DNA from: JACCXJ01 sp052387115
GTDB taxonomy: Bacteria > Pseudomonadota > Gammaproteobacteria > JACCXJ01
Assembly (NCBI GenBank): GCA_052387115.1
Contig: JBQTJM010000145.1
Coordinates: 1-19,420, forward strand
DNA length: 19,420 nucleotides
Direction: 5' to 3'
The notes under the pieces are model-generated. The model worked only from the letters and a program-made list of their open reading frames with translations, did no database searches and was not told the DNA's origin. A program made the position numbers and the translations under genes. Positions 6,695 through 14,070 of this stretch are shown here, piece by piece. The first letter of the stretch is position 1, and each line of letters opens with the position of its first letter.

Positions 6695-7732
6695 ATGATG
6701 GACATCGGTGAGTTGCTTGCGTTTTCGGTCAAGAACGGGGCCTCTGATCTGCACCTCTCGGCCGGCCTCCCCCCCATGATCCGGGTGGACGGCGACGTAC
6801 GCCGCATCAATGTCCCGCCCTTGGAGCACAAAGAGGTCCATGCGCTCGTCTACGACATCATGAACGACAAGCAGCGCAAGGACTACGAGGAGTTCCTGGA
6901 GTGCGACTTCTCTTTCGAGATCCCTGCTCTTGCGCGCTTCCGCGTCAATGCCTTCAACCACAACCGCGGGGCCGGCGCGGTATTTCGGACCATCCCGTCC
7001 GATATCCTGACGCTCGAAGACCTCAAGTGCCCGCGCATCTTCGCGGAGATCGCTAATTACCCGCGCGGGGTGGTACTCGTGACCGGCCCGACCGGATCGG
7101 GAAAATCGACCACGCTCGCGGCCATGGTCAACCATGTCAACGACAGCGAATACGGACACATCCTGACCGTCGAGGATCCCATCGAGTTCGTACATACGAG
7201 CAAGAAGTGCCTCATCAATCAGCGCGAGGTGCATCGCGACACCCTGGGTTTCAACGAGGCCCTGCGTTCGGCCCTACGCGAGGACCCCGACGTGATCCTG
7301 GTCGGGGAGATGCGCGATCTGGAGACCATACGCCTCGCGCTCACCGCTGCGGAAACCGGCCACCTGGTGTTCGGGACCTTGCACACGAGCTCGGCGGCCA
7401 AGACCATCGATCGGGTCGTGGATGTCTTTCCGGGCGGCGAGAAAGACATGATCCGCGCGATGCTCTCCGAATCGCTGCGCGCCGTCATCTCCCAGACCTT
7501 GCTCAAAAAGATCGGGGGTGGACGGGTCGCGGCGCACGAAATCATGATCGGGACTCCCGCGATCCGGAATCTCATCCGGGAAAATAAGGTCGCCCAGATG
7601 TACTCCGCGATCCAGACCGGTGCCCAGCACGGTATGCTGACCCTCGACCAGAGCCTCCAGGAGCTGGTACGGCGAAACATCGTGAGCAAGCAAGAGGCTA
7701 GGGTCATCGCCGTCAACAAGGACCAGTTCTAA
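6695..7732 (+). CDS. pilT: Type IV pilus retraction ATPase PilT
   Basis: Hexameric cytoplasmic ATPase that depolymerises type IV pili, powering twitching and DNA uptake. The 345-residue product is the standard length. It has the N-terminal ASDLHLSAGLPPMIRVDG segment, Walker A GPTGSGKS at 131-138, Asp box TVEDPIEF at 158-165, Walker B DVILVGEMRD at 199-208, His box TGHLVFGTLHT at 221-231, and the PilT-specific AIRNLI motif at 289-294 needed for retraction. The start is ATG 6695, with GAGGTGA 6 nt upstream; a second ATG follows immediately. It is the first of three tandem ATPase genes. Confidence 0.97.
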   Translation: MMDIGELLAFSVKNGASDLHLSAGLPPMIRVDGDVRRINVPPLEHKEVHALVYDIMNDKQRKDYEEFLECDFSFEIPALARFRVNAFNHNRGAGAVFRTIPSDILTLEDLKCPRIFAEIANYPRGVVLVTGPTGSGKSTTLAAMVNHVNDSEYGHILTVEDPIEFVHTSKKCLINQREVHRDTLGFNEALRSALREDPDVILVGEMRDLETIRLALTAAETGHLVFGTLHTSSAAKTIDRVVDVFPGGEKDMIRAMLSESLRAVISQTLLKKIGGGRVAAHEIMIGTPAIRNLIRENKVAQMYSAIQTGAQHGMLTLDQSLQELVRRNIVSKQEARVIAVNKDQF

Positions 7733-7776
7733 TTAAATAAAAGGTTGGGTTTTCACGAAAGGCGCAGCGAGGGCGT

Positions 7777-8943
7777 ATGGAAAGAGATCAAGCGATCAAG
7801 TTCATGCGGGACCTGCTCAAGGTCCTGGTCGACAAGAAGGGCTCCGACCTGTTCATCACCGTGGATTTTCCCCCGGCGGTCAAGGTCGACGGCAAGATCG
7901 CCCCGGTATCCAAGACCAGACTCTCCGCCGAGAACACCAAGGCCCTGACCTACGCCGTCATGAATGACCGGCAGATCAAAGAGTTCGAGGCCACCAAAGA
8001 GTGTAACTTCGCCATCGCGCCGGCCGGCATCGGGCGATTTCGCTGCAACGCCTTCGTGCGCATGAGCTATACCGGGATGGTGTTGCGCGTCATCGAGACC
8101 GAGGTCCCGACCCTGGAGAAACTCGGGCTGCCGGAGGTGTTGAAGGACATCGCAATGACCAAGCGCGGGCTCGTCATCATGGTGGGGGCGACCGGCTCGG
8201 GAAAGTCCACCTCGCTCGCGGCGGTGGTCGATCATCGCAATCAGAACAGTTATGGCCACATCATCACCATCGAGGATCCGATCGAGTTTGTCCACCCGCA
8301 CAAGAACTGCATCATCACGCAGCGCGAGGTCGGCGTGGACACCGACGACTGGGACATCGCGCTCAAAAACACCCTGCGGCAGGCCCCGGACGTCATCCTG
8401 CTCGGCGAGATCCGGGATCGCAAGACCATGGAGTACGGGATCGCCTTTGCCGAAACCGGGCACCTGGCCGTGGCGACGCTGCACGCCAACAATTCCAATC
8501 AGGCCATGGACCGCATCATCAACTTCTTTCCGGAAGAGCGCCGCCATCAGCTCCTGATGGACCTGTCGCTCAACCTCAAAGCGGTGCTGTCACAGCGCCT
8601 GCTGCGGCGGCGCAACGGCGTGGGAAGGGTCGCGGCCATCGAGGTGCTGCTGAATTCGCCGCTCATCTCCGATCTGATCCGCAAGGGCGAGGTACATGAG
8701 ATCAAGGGGGTCATGCAGCGCTCCAACGAACTGGGAATGAAGACCTTCGACCAGGCGCTTTTCGACCTGTATGAAGCCGATCTGATCACCTACGCCGACG
8801 CCCTCAGGAATGCGGATTCCGTGAACGAGCTGAGGCTGCGGATCAAGCTCGAGGGCAAGGCTGCCAAGGCCGCGGACAAGCTGGCCGGGCTCGAAGGCAT
8901 GGGTCTAGTGGAAGAAGACACAGCGCGGGTAATGGTGCGCTAG
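7777..8943 (+). CDS. pilU: PilT-dependent retraction ATPase PilU
   Basis: Accessory type IV pilus retraction ATPase that works with PilT. The 388-residue product closely follows P. aeruginosa PilU (382), including KGSDLFITVDFPPAVKVDGK, AMTKRGLVIMVGATGSGKST (Walker A 137-144), TIEDPIEFVH, APDVILLGEIRD (Walker B), TGHLAVATLHANN and LISDLIRKGE. The last replaces the PilT AIRNLI. The C-terminal extension past about 355 is rich in Ala and Lys and is typical of PilU. A GAGGG lies 3 nt before the ATG. It is 44 bp downstream of pilT, across an AT-rich spacer, and probably in the same operon. Confidence 0.96.
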   Translation: MERDQAIKFMRDLLKVLVDKKGSDLFITVDFPPAVKVDGKIAPVSKTRLSAENTKALTYAVMNDRQIKEFEATKECNFAIAPAGIGRFRCNAFVRMSYTGMVLRVIETEVPTLEKLGLPEVLKDIAMTKRGLVIMVGATGSGKSTSLAAVVDHRNQNSYGHIITIEDPIEFVHPHKNCIITQREVGVDTDDWDIALKNTLRQAPDVILLGEIRDRKTMEYGIAFAETGHLAVATLHANNSNQAMDRIINFFPEERRHQLLMDLSLNLKAVLSQRLLRRRNGVGRVAAIEVLLNSPLISDLIRKGEVHEIKGVMQRSNELGMKTFDQALFDLYEADLITYADALRNADSVNELRLRIKLEGKAAKAADKLAGLEGMGLVEEDTARVMVR

Positions 8944-9010
8944 CGGAACACCACGCAGCATCGCTCGTTCACACTGCCCTGAACTGCTGAATCCGATCCG
9001 GCCGAACCCG

Positions 9011-10069
9011 ATGGACATCACCCCCTACCTCAGGCTCCTGGTCGAGAAACAGGGCTCCGACCTGCATTTTACCGTCGGGGCCCAGGTCAAGTTGAACGTC
9101 GAAGGGAGGCTGACCTCGGTGGGAAAGACGTCGCTCACCGCGGAGATGACGCAGGCCGCGGCCTACGGGGTCATGAACGCGGACCAGGCGGCGGGTTTCG
9201 AGAGGAACTGGGAGGCCGATTTCGCGATCGCCCTCGCAGATGGCAGTGGGAGGTTCCGCGTCAACGTGTTTAGGCAACGCGGGGACGTGGCCATGTGTCT
9301 GCGCCGCATCCCGATCCGTATCCCCACCCTAGAGGAGATGGAATTGCCCGACGTCCTGGGCGATCTCGTCATGCAAAAACGCGGGTTGATCCTCATGGTT
9401 GGTGCCACCGGATCGGGAAAATCCACGACCCTCGCGGCCATGATCAACCACCGCAACCACCATTCGGCGAGCCATGTGCTGACCATCGAGGACCCCGTCG
9501 AGTTCTCGCACCCGAACGTCAAGTGCATCGTCAATCAGCGCGAAGTCGGCGTGGACACCCAGTCTTACCGGCATGCGCTGCGAAGCGCACTGCGCGAGGC
9601 CCCCGACGTGATATTAATAGGCGAGATCCGCGATCGGGAGACCATGGAAGCGGCGCTCGAGCTGTGCAACACCGGGCACTTGTGCCTATCGACGATGCAC
9701 GCCAACAACGCCAACCAGGCGCTCGAACGGGTCATCAACCTGTTTCCGCTCGACACCCGCCGACAACTCTTTCTCGACCTGGCGGCCAACGTCCGCGCCA
9801 TCGTCTCGCAACGCCTCGCGCACGGGCCGAACAACAAGCGATGTGCCGCCATCGAGATCATGATCAACACCCCCCACATCGCCGACCTCATCCTCAAGGG
9901 CGAGCTGGACCGCATCAAAGATGCCATGGACAGTAGCGGTTTCAAAGGCATGCAGACCTTCGACCTGGCCCTTTACAACCTCTTCAAGGAAGGCCGCATC
10001 GACCTCGAGGAAGCGTTGAGGAACGCCGATTCCCGGACCAATCTCGAGGCCAAGATCAACTTCAGTTGA
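9011..10069 (+). CDS. Third PilT/PilU-type ATPase (PilU paralogue)
   Basis: A second PilU-like retraction ATPase of 352 residues. All catalytic boxes are intact: GATGSGKS (131-138), TIEDPVEF (158-165), DVILIGEIRD (199-208) and TGHLCLSTMHAN (221-232). At the AIRNLI position it has HIADLI, as in PilU. It differs from the upstream gene in lacking the long C-terminal extension, in LHFTVGAQVKLNVEGRL near the N-terminus, and in TMHAN in place of TLHAN. It starts 67 bp after pilU with no clear Shine-Dalgarno. The family call is firm; its role (extra retraction motor, specialised pilus or subunit of a mixed motor) is inferred. Its last codons carry the left copy of a 27-bp direct repeat. Confidence 0.9.
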   Translation: MDITPYLRLLVEKQGSDLHFTVGAQVKLNVEGRLTSVGKTSLTAEMTQAAAYGVMNADQAAGFERNWEADFAIALADGSGRFRVNVFRQRGDVAMCLRRIPIRIPTLEEMELPDVLGDLVMQKRGLILMVGATGSGKSTTLAAMINHRNHHSASHVLTIEDPVEFSHPNVKCIVNQREVGVDTQSYRHALRSALREAPDVILIGEIRDRETMEAALELCNTGHLCLSTMHANNANQALERVINLFPLDTRRQLFLDLAANVRAIVSQRLAHGPNNKRCAAIEIMINTPHIADLILKGELDRIKDAMDSSGFKGMQTFDLALYNLFKEGRIDLEEALRNADSRTNLEAKINFS

Positions 10070-10086
10070 GCGTTCCCGAACCGGGC
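10060..10086. repeat. Left copy of a 27-bp direct repeat bracketing the accessory patch
   Basis: This copy covers the last codons and stop of the third ATPase gene. It matches 11586-11612 at 26 of 27 positions (the mismatch is C at 10075 versus G at 11601). It begins CTTCAGTTGAGCGTT. The copies are 1.5 kb apart in direct orientation. Confidence 0.8.
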
Positions 10087-10112
10087 TAGAATGCGTCTAT
10101 CCGTCATTGACG

Positions 10113-10118
10113 TATAAT
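10113..10118 (+). promoter_or_regulatory. Consensus -10 element for the higB-like toxin
   Basis: TATAAT matches the sigma70 -10 consensus exactly and ends 6 nt before the GTG at 10125, so transcription may start at or very near the start codon. No good -35 is seen at 16-18 bp. Confidence 0.5.
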
Positions 10119-10124
10119 GGTGGC

Positions 10125-10439
10125 GTGTTCGCATTCGTTGAGACCCCATTATTCACTCGTCTCGTCGCCGATTACTTGTCCGACGATGAGTATCTCGAGC
10201 TTCAACAGGCACTCGCGCTGAACCCAGAAGCCGGACTGATTATTCCGGGCTCAGGTGGCGTTCGCAAGCTGCGCTGGGCGCTGTCGGGCCGGGGCAAGCG
10301 GGGCGGGCTACGTGTCATCTACTATGTGCGTTCCCGCCAGGGATTGATCTGGATGCTCACTCTGTATCCAAAAAACGTCGCCGAGAACATTCCAGCACAT
10401 GTGCTCAGCCAGATTAAACAGGAAATTGAAGATGACTAA
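10125..10439 (+). CDS. HigB/RelE-type toxin of a type II toxin-antitoxin pair
   Basis: Probable mRNA-cleaving toxin of the RelE superfamily, HigB-2 branch. From GTG 10125 the product has 104 residues. It resembles Vibrio HigB2: an opening FAFVETPLFTRLVADYLSDD, then EYLELQQALALNPEAG, IPGSGGVRKLRWALSGRGKR and GGLRVIYYV, ending with LTLYPKNVAENI. The basic GxGKRGG-xRVIYY core is the family hallmark. A TTG at 10107 would add six residues but would place the -10 TATAAT inside the gene, so GTG is preferred. The toxin precedes the antitoxin, the usual HigBA order, with an 8-nt overlap. Confidence 0.88.
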   Translation: MFAFVETPLFTRLVADYLSDDEYLELQQALALNPEAGLIIPGSGGVRKLRWALSGRGKRGGLRVIYYVRSRQGLIWMLTLYPKNVAENIPAHVLSQIKQEIEDD

Positions 10440-10710
10440 ACAACGCCCTCGCGATATCGGAGGCGAAATCCTGCGCGGCATTCGGCAACTCAAACGGGGC
10501 GAGATCGGTCGCGTCGTCACCTTTCCACCGGTTTCCGAGACGCGGGCTCGGGTCGGGTTATCTCAGCCGGAATTTGCGCGATTGCTCCGGGTGTCGCTTC
10601 GCACGCTGCAGGAATGGGAACAGGGTCGGCGTGTCCCCTCGGGGCCGGCCCGCACGCTCCTCAGCATTGCGCATAAAAATCCCCGCGCGTTGCTCGAAGC
10701 CGCAGACTGA
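10432..10710 (+). CDS. HigA/NadS-type antitoxin with XRE helix-turn-helix
   Basis: DNA-binding antitoxin that should neutralise the upstream toxin and repress the operon. The product has 92 residues from ATG 10432, which overlaps the toxin stop by 8 nt and has AGGAAA about 8 nt upstream. Residues 39-66 form an XRE-type helix-turn-helix (RVGLSQPEFARLLRVSLRTL, then QEWEQGRR). The N-terminal part, with GGEILRGIRQLKRGE, is typical of antitoxins paired with HigB-2-like toxins. A longer frame from 10399 lies inside the toxin and is unlikely. Confidence 0.88.
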   Translation: MTKQRPRDIGGEILRGIRQLKRGEIGRVVTFPPVSETRARVGLSQPEFARLLRVSLRTLQEWEQGRRVPSGPARTLLSIAHKNPRALLEAAD

Positions 10711-10977
10711 TTTGCCGCTCGAGAGAAGTCCGTGTGGGCGGGAACGCCGATAGGCGGTACCGCCGAAGGGGTGTCTCATCCGGCGGATCGCCATGACGAC
10801 CATCTGCGTTACAATGGCGGGTACGGTGGCCCGCTGACGGGACGCCTTCGGTGCAACCGGGGACGCGCGGACCCGGGCGCCCGGCCCTGCTCTCGCGGGG
10901 GAGGACGCCCTTGTGCCTCGGCCCTGCCCGGGGCTTTGGCTCTTCGCCCCTTATCGAGGCGGGAGAGGGACTCGGGA
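10711..10977. other. Spacer without convincing genes downstream of the TA pair
   Basis: Very GC-rich and apparently non-coding. It contains a perfect 12-bp palindrome GGCGGTACCGCC at 10753-10764 and a TACAAT hexamer at 10810-10815 without a partner -35. The open frames here have Arg/Gly/Pro-rich composition typical of chance frames. Confidence 0.4.
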
Positions 10978-11202
10978 TCACGGCGCGCCCGGCGCGGCTG
11001 ACCCCGCGGGCATCGCCCGCCGGCTCTGGCCATGACCCTGACCTTGAAGCTGGCTTTTCAGCCAACCTTCATTCTGCTTGGCGATCTCCACCACCTGCGT
11101 GATGGCGTGCTCGAAGGCCTGGGAGTTCGTCGTGAGCTTCGCCAGTAAGGACGTCTCCCTCCACGTGCGTGCGGTGCGTGGCGGCTCGCTGTAGTCGATC
11201 AT
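10978..11202 (-). CDS. Small hypothetical protein
   Basis: A 74-residue frame starting at ATG 11202. Residues 1-50 look protein-like, with a predicted helix (SLLAKLTTNSQAFEHAITQV, then VEIAKQNEGWLKSQLQG). The last 20 residues are low-complexity Gly/Ala/Pro-Arg. I do not recognise the family. There is no membrane segment or signal peptide. The start codon lies in a tandem repeat that supplies four ATGs. It lies inside the accessory patch, opposite in strand to the TA pair. Coding status is uncertain. Confidence 0.45.
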   Translation of the reverse strand: MIDYSEPPRTARTWRETSLLAKLTTNSQAFEHAITQVVEIAKQNEGWLKSQLQGQGHGQSRRAMPAGSAAPGAP

Positions 11203-11231
11203 TGGATCATTTGAATCATTGGATCATTTGA
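11198..11231. repeat. 17-bp perfect tandem duplication over the start of the hypothetical gene
   Basis: ATCATTGGATCATTTGA occurs twice back to back (11198-11214, 11215-11231), so ATCATT appears four times at 8-9-bp spacing. On the minus strand this gives four ATGs. The first two in-frame runs (M-I-Q and M-I-Q-M-I-Q) end in TGA codons that overlap the next ATG; the last ATG starts the 74-residue frame. It could be an operator array, a translational relay, or simply slippage. Confidence 0.7.
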
Positions 11232-11328
11232 TAGGGGGTCTGGGGCATCCGGGCGGGCCGCGAACCGTGGGAGGGGAGCAGACATGAAAAACCGAAGCAA
11301 GCAAACGAAGCAACCAGAAAGGAGAACG

Positions 11329-11498
11329 ATGATGACTACAAGACAATCTTTCTATGTTCATGTGTCCATGGTGGTTGTGGCGGTGGGGCTGCTGCTCATC
11401 ACTGGCACGGGGACGGTCCGGGCGGCGCACAAGCGATGCCACGACACGAGACCACCGTGAAAAAGTACGAACCGCCGGGAACATGCGAGCGAATGTGA
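11329..11498 (+). pseudogene. Small secreted protein with apparent CA-duplication frameshift
   Basis: ATG 11329 is preceded by AAGGAG at 4 nt. An alternative in-frame ATG at 11284 has its own GAGGGGAG, giving a longer N-terminus. The frame encodes a clear Sec signal peptide with a hydrophobic run VVVAVGLLLITGTGTV, reaches VRAA, and stops at 11460 after only 43 residues. Skipping the dinucleotide CA at 11428-11429 restores AAQA, a typical cleavage site, followed by MPRHETTVKKYEPPGTCERM and a TGA at 11496-11498. This suggests a two-base duplication in a small secreted peptide gene, or a sequencing error. The function is unknown. Confidence 0.45.
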
Positions 11499-11544
11499 TG
11501 AGTCTTGGTGGGAAAGTACTTGGTCCTGTGCCACCTGGCCGGAA

Positions 11545-11576
11545 GGTGGGTTACGCGATGACGCCGCTAACCCGCC
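11545..11576. repeat. REP-like palindromic repeat
   Basis: GGTGGGTTA (11545-11553) pairs with TAACCCGCC (11568-11576) with one G-T wobble, around a 14-nt loop that contains a further GCG/CGC pairing. Sequences of this GGTGGGTTACGC...TAACCC form are common dispersed intergenic palindromes in proteobacteria (from memory, not searched). Confidence 0.5.
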
Positions 11577-11585
11577 CTACGGGAT

Positions 11586-11612
11586 CTTCAGTTGAGCGTT
11601 GCCGAACCGGGC
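11586..11612. repeat. Right copy of the 27-bp direct repeat
   Basis: Matches 10060-10086 with one mismatch. Just upstream both copies share GATC, but copy one has three extra bases (AAC). Copy two therefore reads Ile-Phe-Ser-stop where the ATPase gene reads Ile-Asn-Phe-Ser-stop. It looks like a detached 3' end of that gene or an attachment-site-like duplicate. Confidence 0.75.
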
Positions 11613-11779
11613 GCGTTCCGATGTGGGGGAAACGGGGGCGGCGGCGTTCCCGCGGGTCGACCCAGCGCCGGCGTGTGGTACGATGCCTGGAAAGAGGGCC
11701 TTCTCCACCTTGACGGTATGGCCCCGATCTGCTCGCCACGCCGCCGACCATGACCGAGCACCGAGGTCGGGCGCAAAGC

Positions 11780-12859
11780 ATGTCCAACGAACAAGAGCTA
11801 CAAGACCTCCGCGCCCGCATCGACGAGCTGGACGCAGAGCTCCTGCAGATGATCACCACCCGTGCCGAGCTCGCCAAGGCGGTGGCCGCGGCCAAGGGCG
11901 GCGAAGCCACCGATTATTACCGGCCCGAGCGCGAGGCCCAGGTGCTGCGCAAGATCATCTCCCGCAACCGCGGGCCGCTCTCGGACGAGGAGATGGCGCG
12001 GCTGTTCCGCGAGATCATGTCCGCCTGCCTGGCGCTGCAGCAGCCCTTGAACGTGGGCTTCCTGGGGCCCGAGGGGACCTTCACCCATGCCGCCGTGCAG
12101 AAGCACTTCGGGCGCTCGGTGCAGGCGCTCCCCATGGGTACCATCGACGATGTGTTCCGCGAGGTCGAGGCCGAGGCCTGTCACTATGGGGTGGTGCCGG
12201 TCGAGAACTCCATCGAGGGTGTGGTCAACCACACCCTCGATATGTTTGTCAACTCGCCGCTCCGGATCTGTGGCGAGGTGGAGCTGCGCATCCACCATCA
12301 CCTCTTGGGTAAGGCGGCTCATCTGGGCGGTGTCCTGCGCGTCTACGGCCACGAGCAGGCGCTGGCCCAGTGCCGTCGCTGGCTCAACAACCACCTCGCC
12401 AAAGCGGCACGCTGCCCGGTGGCGAGCAATGCCGAGGCAGCGCGCCGCGCCGCCGCCGAGCCCGGGACGGCGGCCATCGCGGGCGATGCGGCGGCATCGA
12501 TCTATGGGCTCACCCGCATCGTGAACAACATCGAGGACGAGTCCGACAACACCACCCGTTTCCTCATCATCGGCCACCGCTCTACCCCACCGAGCGGCGA
12601 CGACAAGACCACCCTGATCTTCTCGACCCCCAACCGTCCCGGCGCGCTCTACAGCATGCTCGCCTCCTTCGCCGAGCACGGGATCAGCATGATGCGCATC
12701 GAGTCGCGACCCTCGCGGCGCGGGATGTGGGATTACTTCTTCTTCGTGGACATCGAGGGCCACGGCCGCGACGAGGTGGTGGCCGAGGCCCTGAAGGAGC
12801 TCAAACAGCGCGCCTCCATGCTGAAGCTGCTCGGCTCCTATCCGCGGGCGGTCCTGTAA
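11780..12859 (+). CDS. pheA: Bifunctional chorismate mutase / prephenate dehydratase (P-protein)
   Basis: Converts chorismate to prephenate and then to phenylpyruvate, the committed route to phenylalanine. The 359-residue product has three domains: AroQ chorismate mutase (1-87, with LRARIDELDAELL and YYRPEREAQVL), prephenate dehydratase (about 92-265, GPEGTF at 96-101, VVPVENSIEGVVNHTLD, and DNTTRF at 256-261), and an ACT regulatory domain (about 277-352) with the GAL and ESRP motifs that bind phenylalanine for feedback control. P. aeruginosa PheA has 365 residues. ATG 11780 is preferred by homology; an in-frame ATG at 11750 adds ten residues. It is the first gene of the supraoperon; its TAA overlaps the hisC ATG. 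Confidence 0.96.
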   Translation: MSNEQELQDLRARIDELDAELLQMITTRAELAKAVAAAKGGEATDYYRPEREAQVLRKIISRNRGPLSDEEMARLFREIMSACLALQQPLNVGFLGPEGTFTHAAVQKHFGRSVQALPMGTIDDVFREVEAEACHYGVVPVENSIEGVVNHTLDMFVNSPLRICGEVELRIHHHLLGKAAHLGGVLRVYGHEQALAQCRRWLNNHLAKAARCPVASNAEAARRAAAEPGTAAIAGDAAASIYGLTRIVNNIEDESDNTTRFLIIGHRSTPPSGDDKTTLIFSTPNRPGALYSMLASFAEHGISMMRIESRPSRRGMWDYFFFVDIEGHGRDEVVAEALKELKQRASMLKLLGSYPRAVL

Positions 12860-14070
12860 TGGGTGCCCCCCCCGCGGACTCGCCTTCGATGGCGAAGCCG
12901 ACGCCCGCGGGCTGCGATTTTGTTTCCCTCGCGGCACCCGGCGTGCCCGGCCTCAAACCCTACGAGCCAGGCAAACCGATCCAGGAGTTGGAGCGCGAGC
13001 ACGGTATCGCGGGCGCCGTCAAGCTGGCCTCGAACGAGAACCCGCTTGGCCCCGGAACCCTGGCCCTGGCCGCGATCCGGGCCGCGCTGGGATCGCTGCA
13101 CCGTTACCCCGACGGCTCGGGCTACGCCCTGAAGAAGGCCCTCGCGGCGCATCTCTCGGCCAGGGCATCTTTAGCATGCTCCGCGGCGCGGGCGATCACG
13201 GCCGATCGGATCACCGCCGATCAGATCACCTTGGGCAACGGCTCGAACGAGGTCCTGGAGCTCGCCGCCCGGACCTTCGTGACTCCTGCCGATGAGGTGG
13301 TGTTCTCGGAGCACGCCTTCGCGGTGTACGCGATCGTGACCCAGGCCGTCGGGGCGCGGGCGATCGTGACCCCGGCGCGCGCCTACGGCCATGATCTCCA
13401 CGCCATGCGCGCTGCGGTGACGGAGCGCACCCGCCTCTGCTTCATCGCCAACCCCAACAACCCGACCGGGACCTGGGTCGGGAGCGATGCGCTGGCCGGT
13501 TTCCTGACGAACCTGCCGAAGCACGTCCTGGTACTGATCGACGAGGCCTATTACGAGTATGTGGACGAGCCCGGCTATCCGAATGGTGTCGCCTGGGTCG
13601 AACGATTTCCCAATCTCATCGTGACCCGGACCTTCTCCAAGATCCATGGCCTCGCCGGGCTGCGCCTGGGCTATGGCGTGTCCCACCCGGAGGTGGCCGG
13701 GCTCTTCAACCGCGTCCGCCAGCCCTTCAATGTCAACAGCCTCGCCCTCGCCGCCGCCGAAGCCGCGCTCGGGGACGAGGGGCACGTCGCGCGGAGCCGA
13801 CGGGTCAACCAGGCCGGTCTCAGGCAACTGGAGGACACCTGCGATGCCCTCGGGATTTCCTACCTCCCCTCGGTCGCCAACTTCCTGTGCATCGCCCTGC
13901 CGCGGCCGGGCGGCGACGTCTATGCGGCGCTCCTGCACGAGGGGGTCATCACGCGGCCGATCGCCGGCTACGGTCTGCCCGAGCACCTGCGGGTGACGGT
14001 CGGGACCGAGGCCGAGAACGCCCGCTTCGCCGCGGCCTTGACCCGGGTCCTGGGGTCGGAACCAGGGTAA
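12859..14070 (+). CDS. hisC: Histidinol-phosphate / aromatic aminotransferase
   Basis: PLP-dependent class I/II aminotransferase of the HisC2 type. Within this operon it probably transaminates phenylpyruvate or prephenate as well as imidazole-acetol phosphate. The start is ATG 12859, overlapping the pheA TAA by one base (TAATG). The product has 403 residues, longer than the usual 360-370. Motifs include KLASNENPLGP (55-65), ITLGNGSNEVLEL, ANPNNPTGT (197-205), LIDEAYYEY (226-234), the PLP lysine in TFSK (Lys261) and GLAGLRLGYG (264-273). Extra length comes from the N-terminal 20 residues and an insertion around 101-118 next to a duplicated ITADR/ITADQ segment. Confidence 0.93.
   Translation: MGAPPADSPSMAKPTPAGCDFVSLAAPGVPGLKPYEPGKPIQELEREHGIAGAVKLASNENPLGPGTLALAAIRAALGSLHRYPDGSGYALKKALAAHLSARASLACSAARAITADRITADQITLGNGSNEVLELAARTFVTPADEVVFSEHAFAVYAIVTQAVGARAIVTPARAYGHDLHAMRAAVTERTRLCFIANPNNPTGTWVGSDALAGFLTNLPKHVLVLIDEAYYEYVDEPGYPNGVAWVERFPNLIVTRTFSKIHGLAGLRLGYGVSHPEVAGLFNRVRQPFNVNSLALAAAEAALGDEGHVARSRRVNQAGLRQLEDTCDALGISYLPSVANFLCIALPRPGGDVYAALLHEGVITRPIAGYGLPEHLRVTVGTEAENARFAAALTRVLGSEPG

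Larger units (their letters stand above)
11461..11779. other. Spacer before pheA: repeats, no further gene
   Basis: Beyond the out-of-frame tail of the secreted-protein remnant, this stretch holds the palindromic repeat at 11545-11576, the right copy of the 27-bp repeat (11586-11612), and a weak TACGAT -10-like hexamer at 11679-11684 facing pheA. serC, often upstream of pheA in relatives, is not here, and I saw no recognisable remnant of it. Confidence 0.4.

Noticed and set aside
10732..11001. 89-codon plus-strand frame after the TA pair
   Set aside because: Arg/Gly/Pro-rich, with no SD and no recognisable motifs; probably chance.
11798..12937. 379-codon minus-strand frame opposite pheA
   Set aside because: The plus strand encodes complete PheA domains; the antisense frame shows no family motifs.
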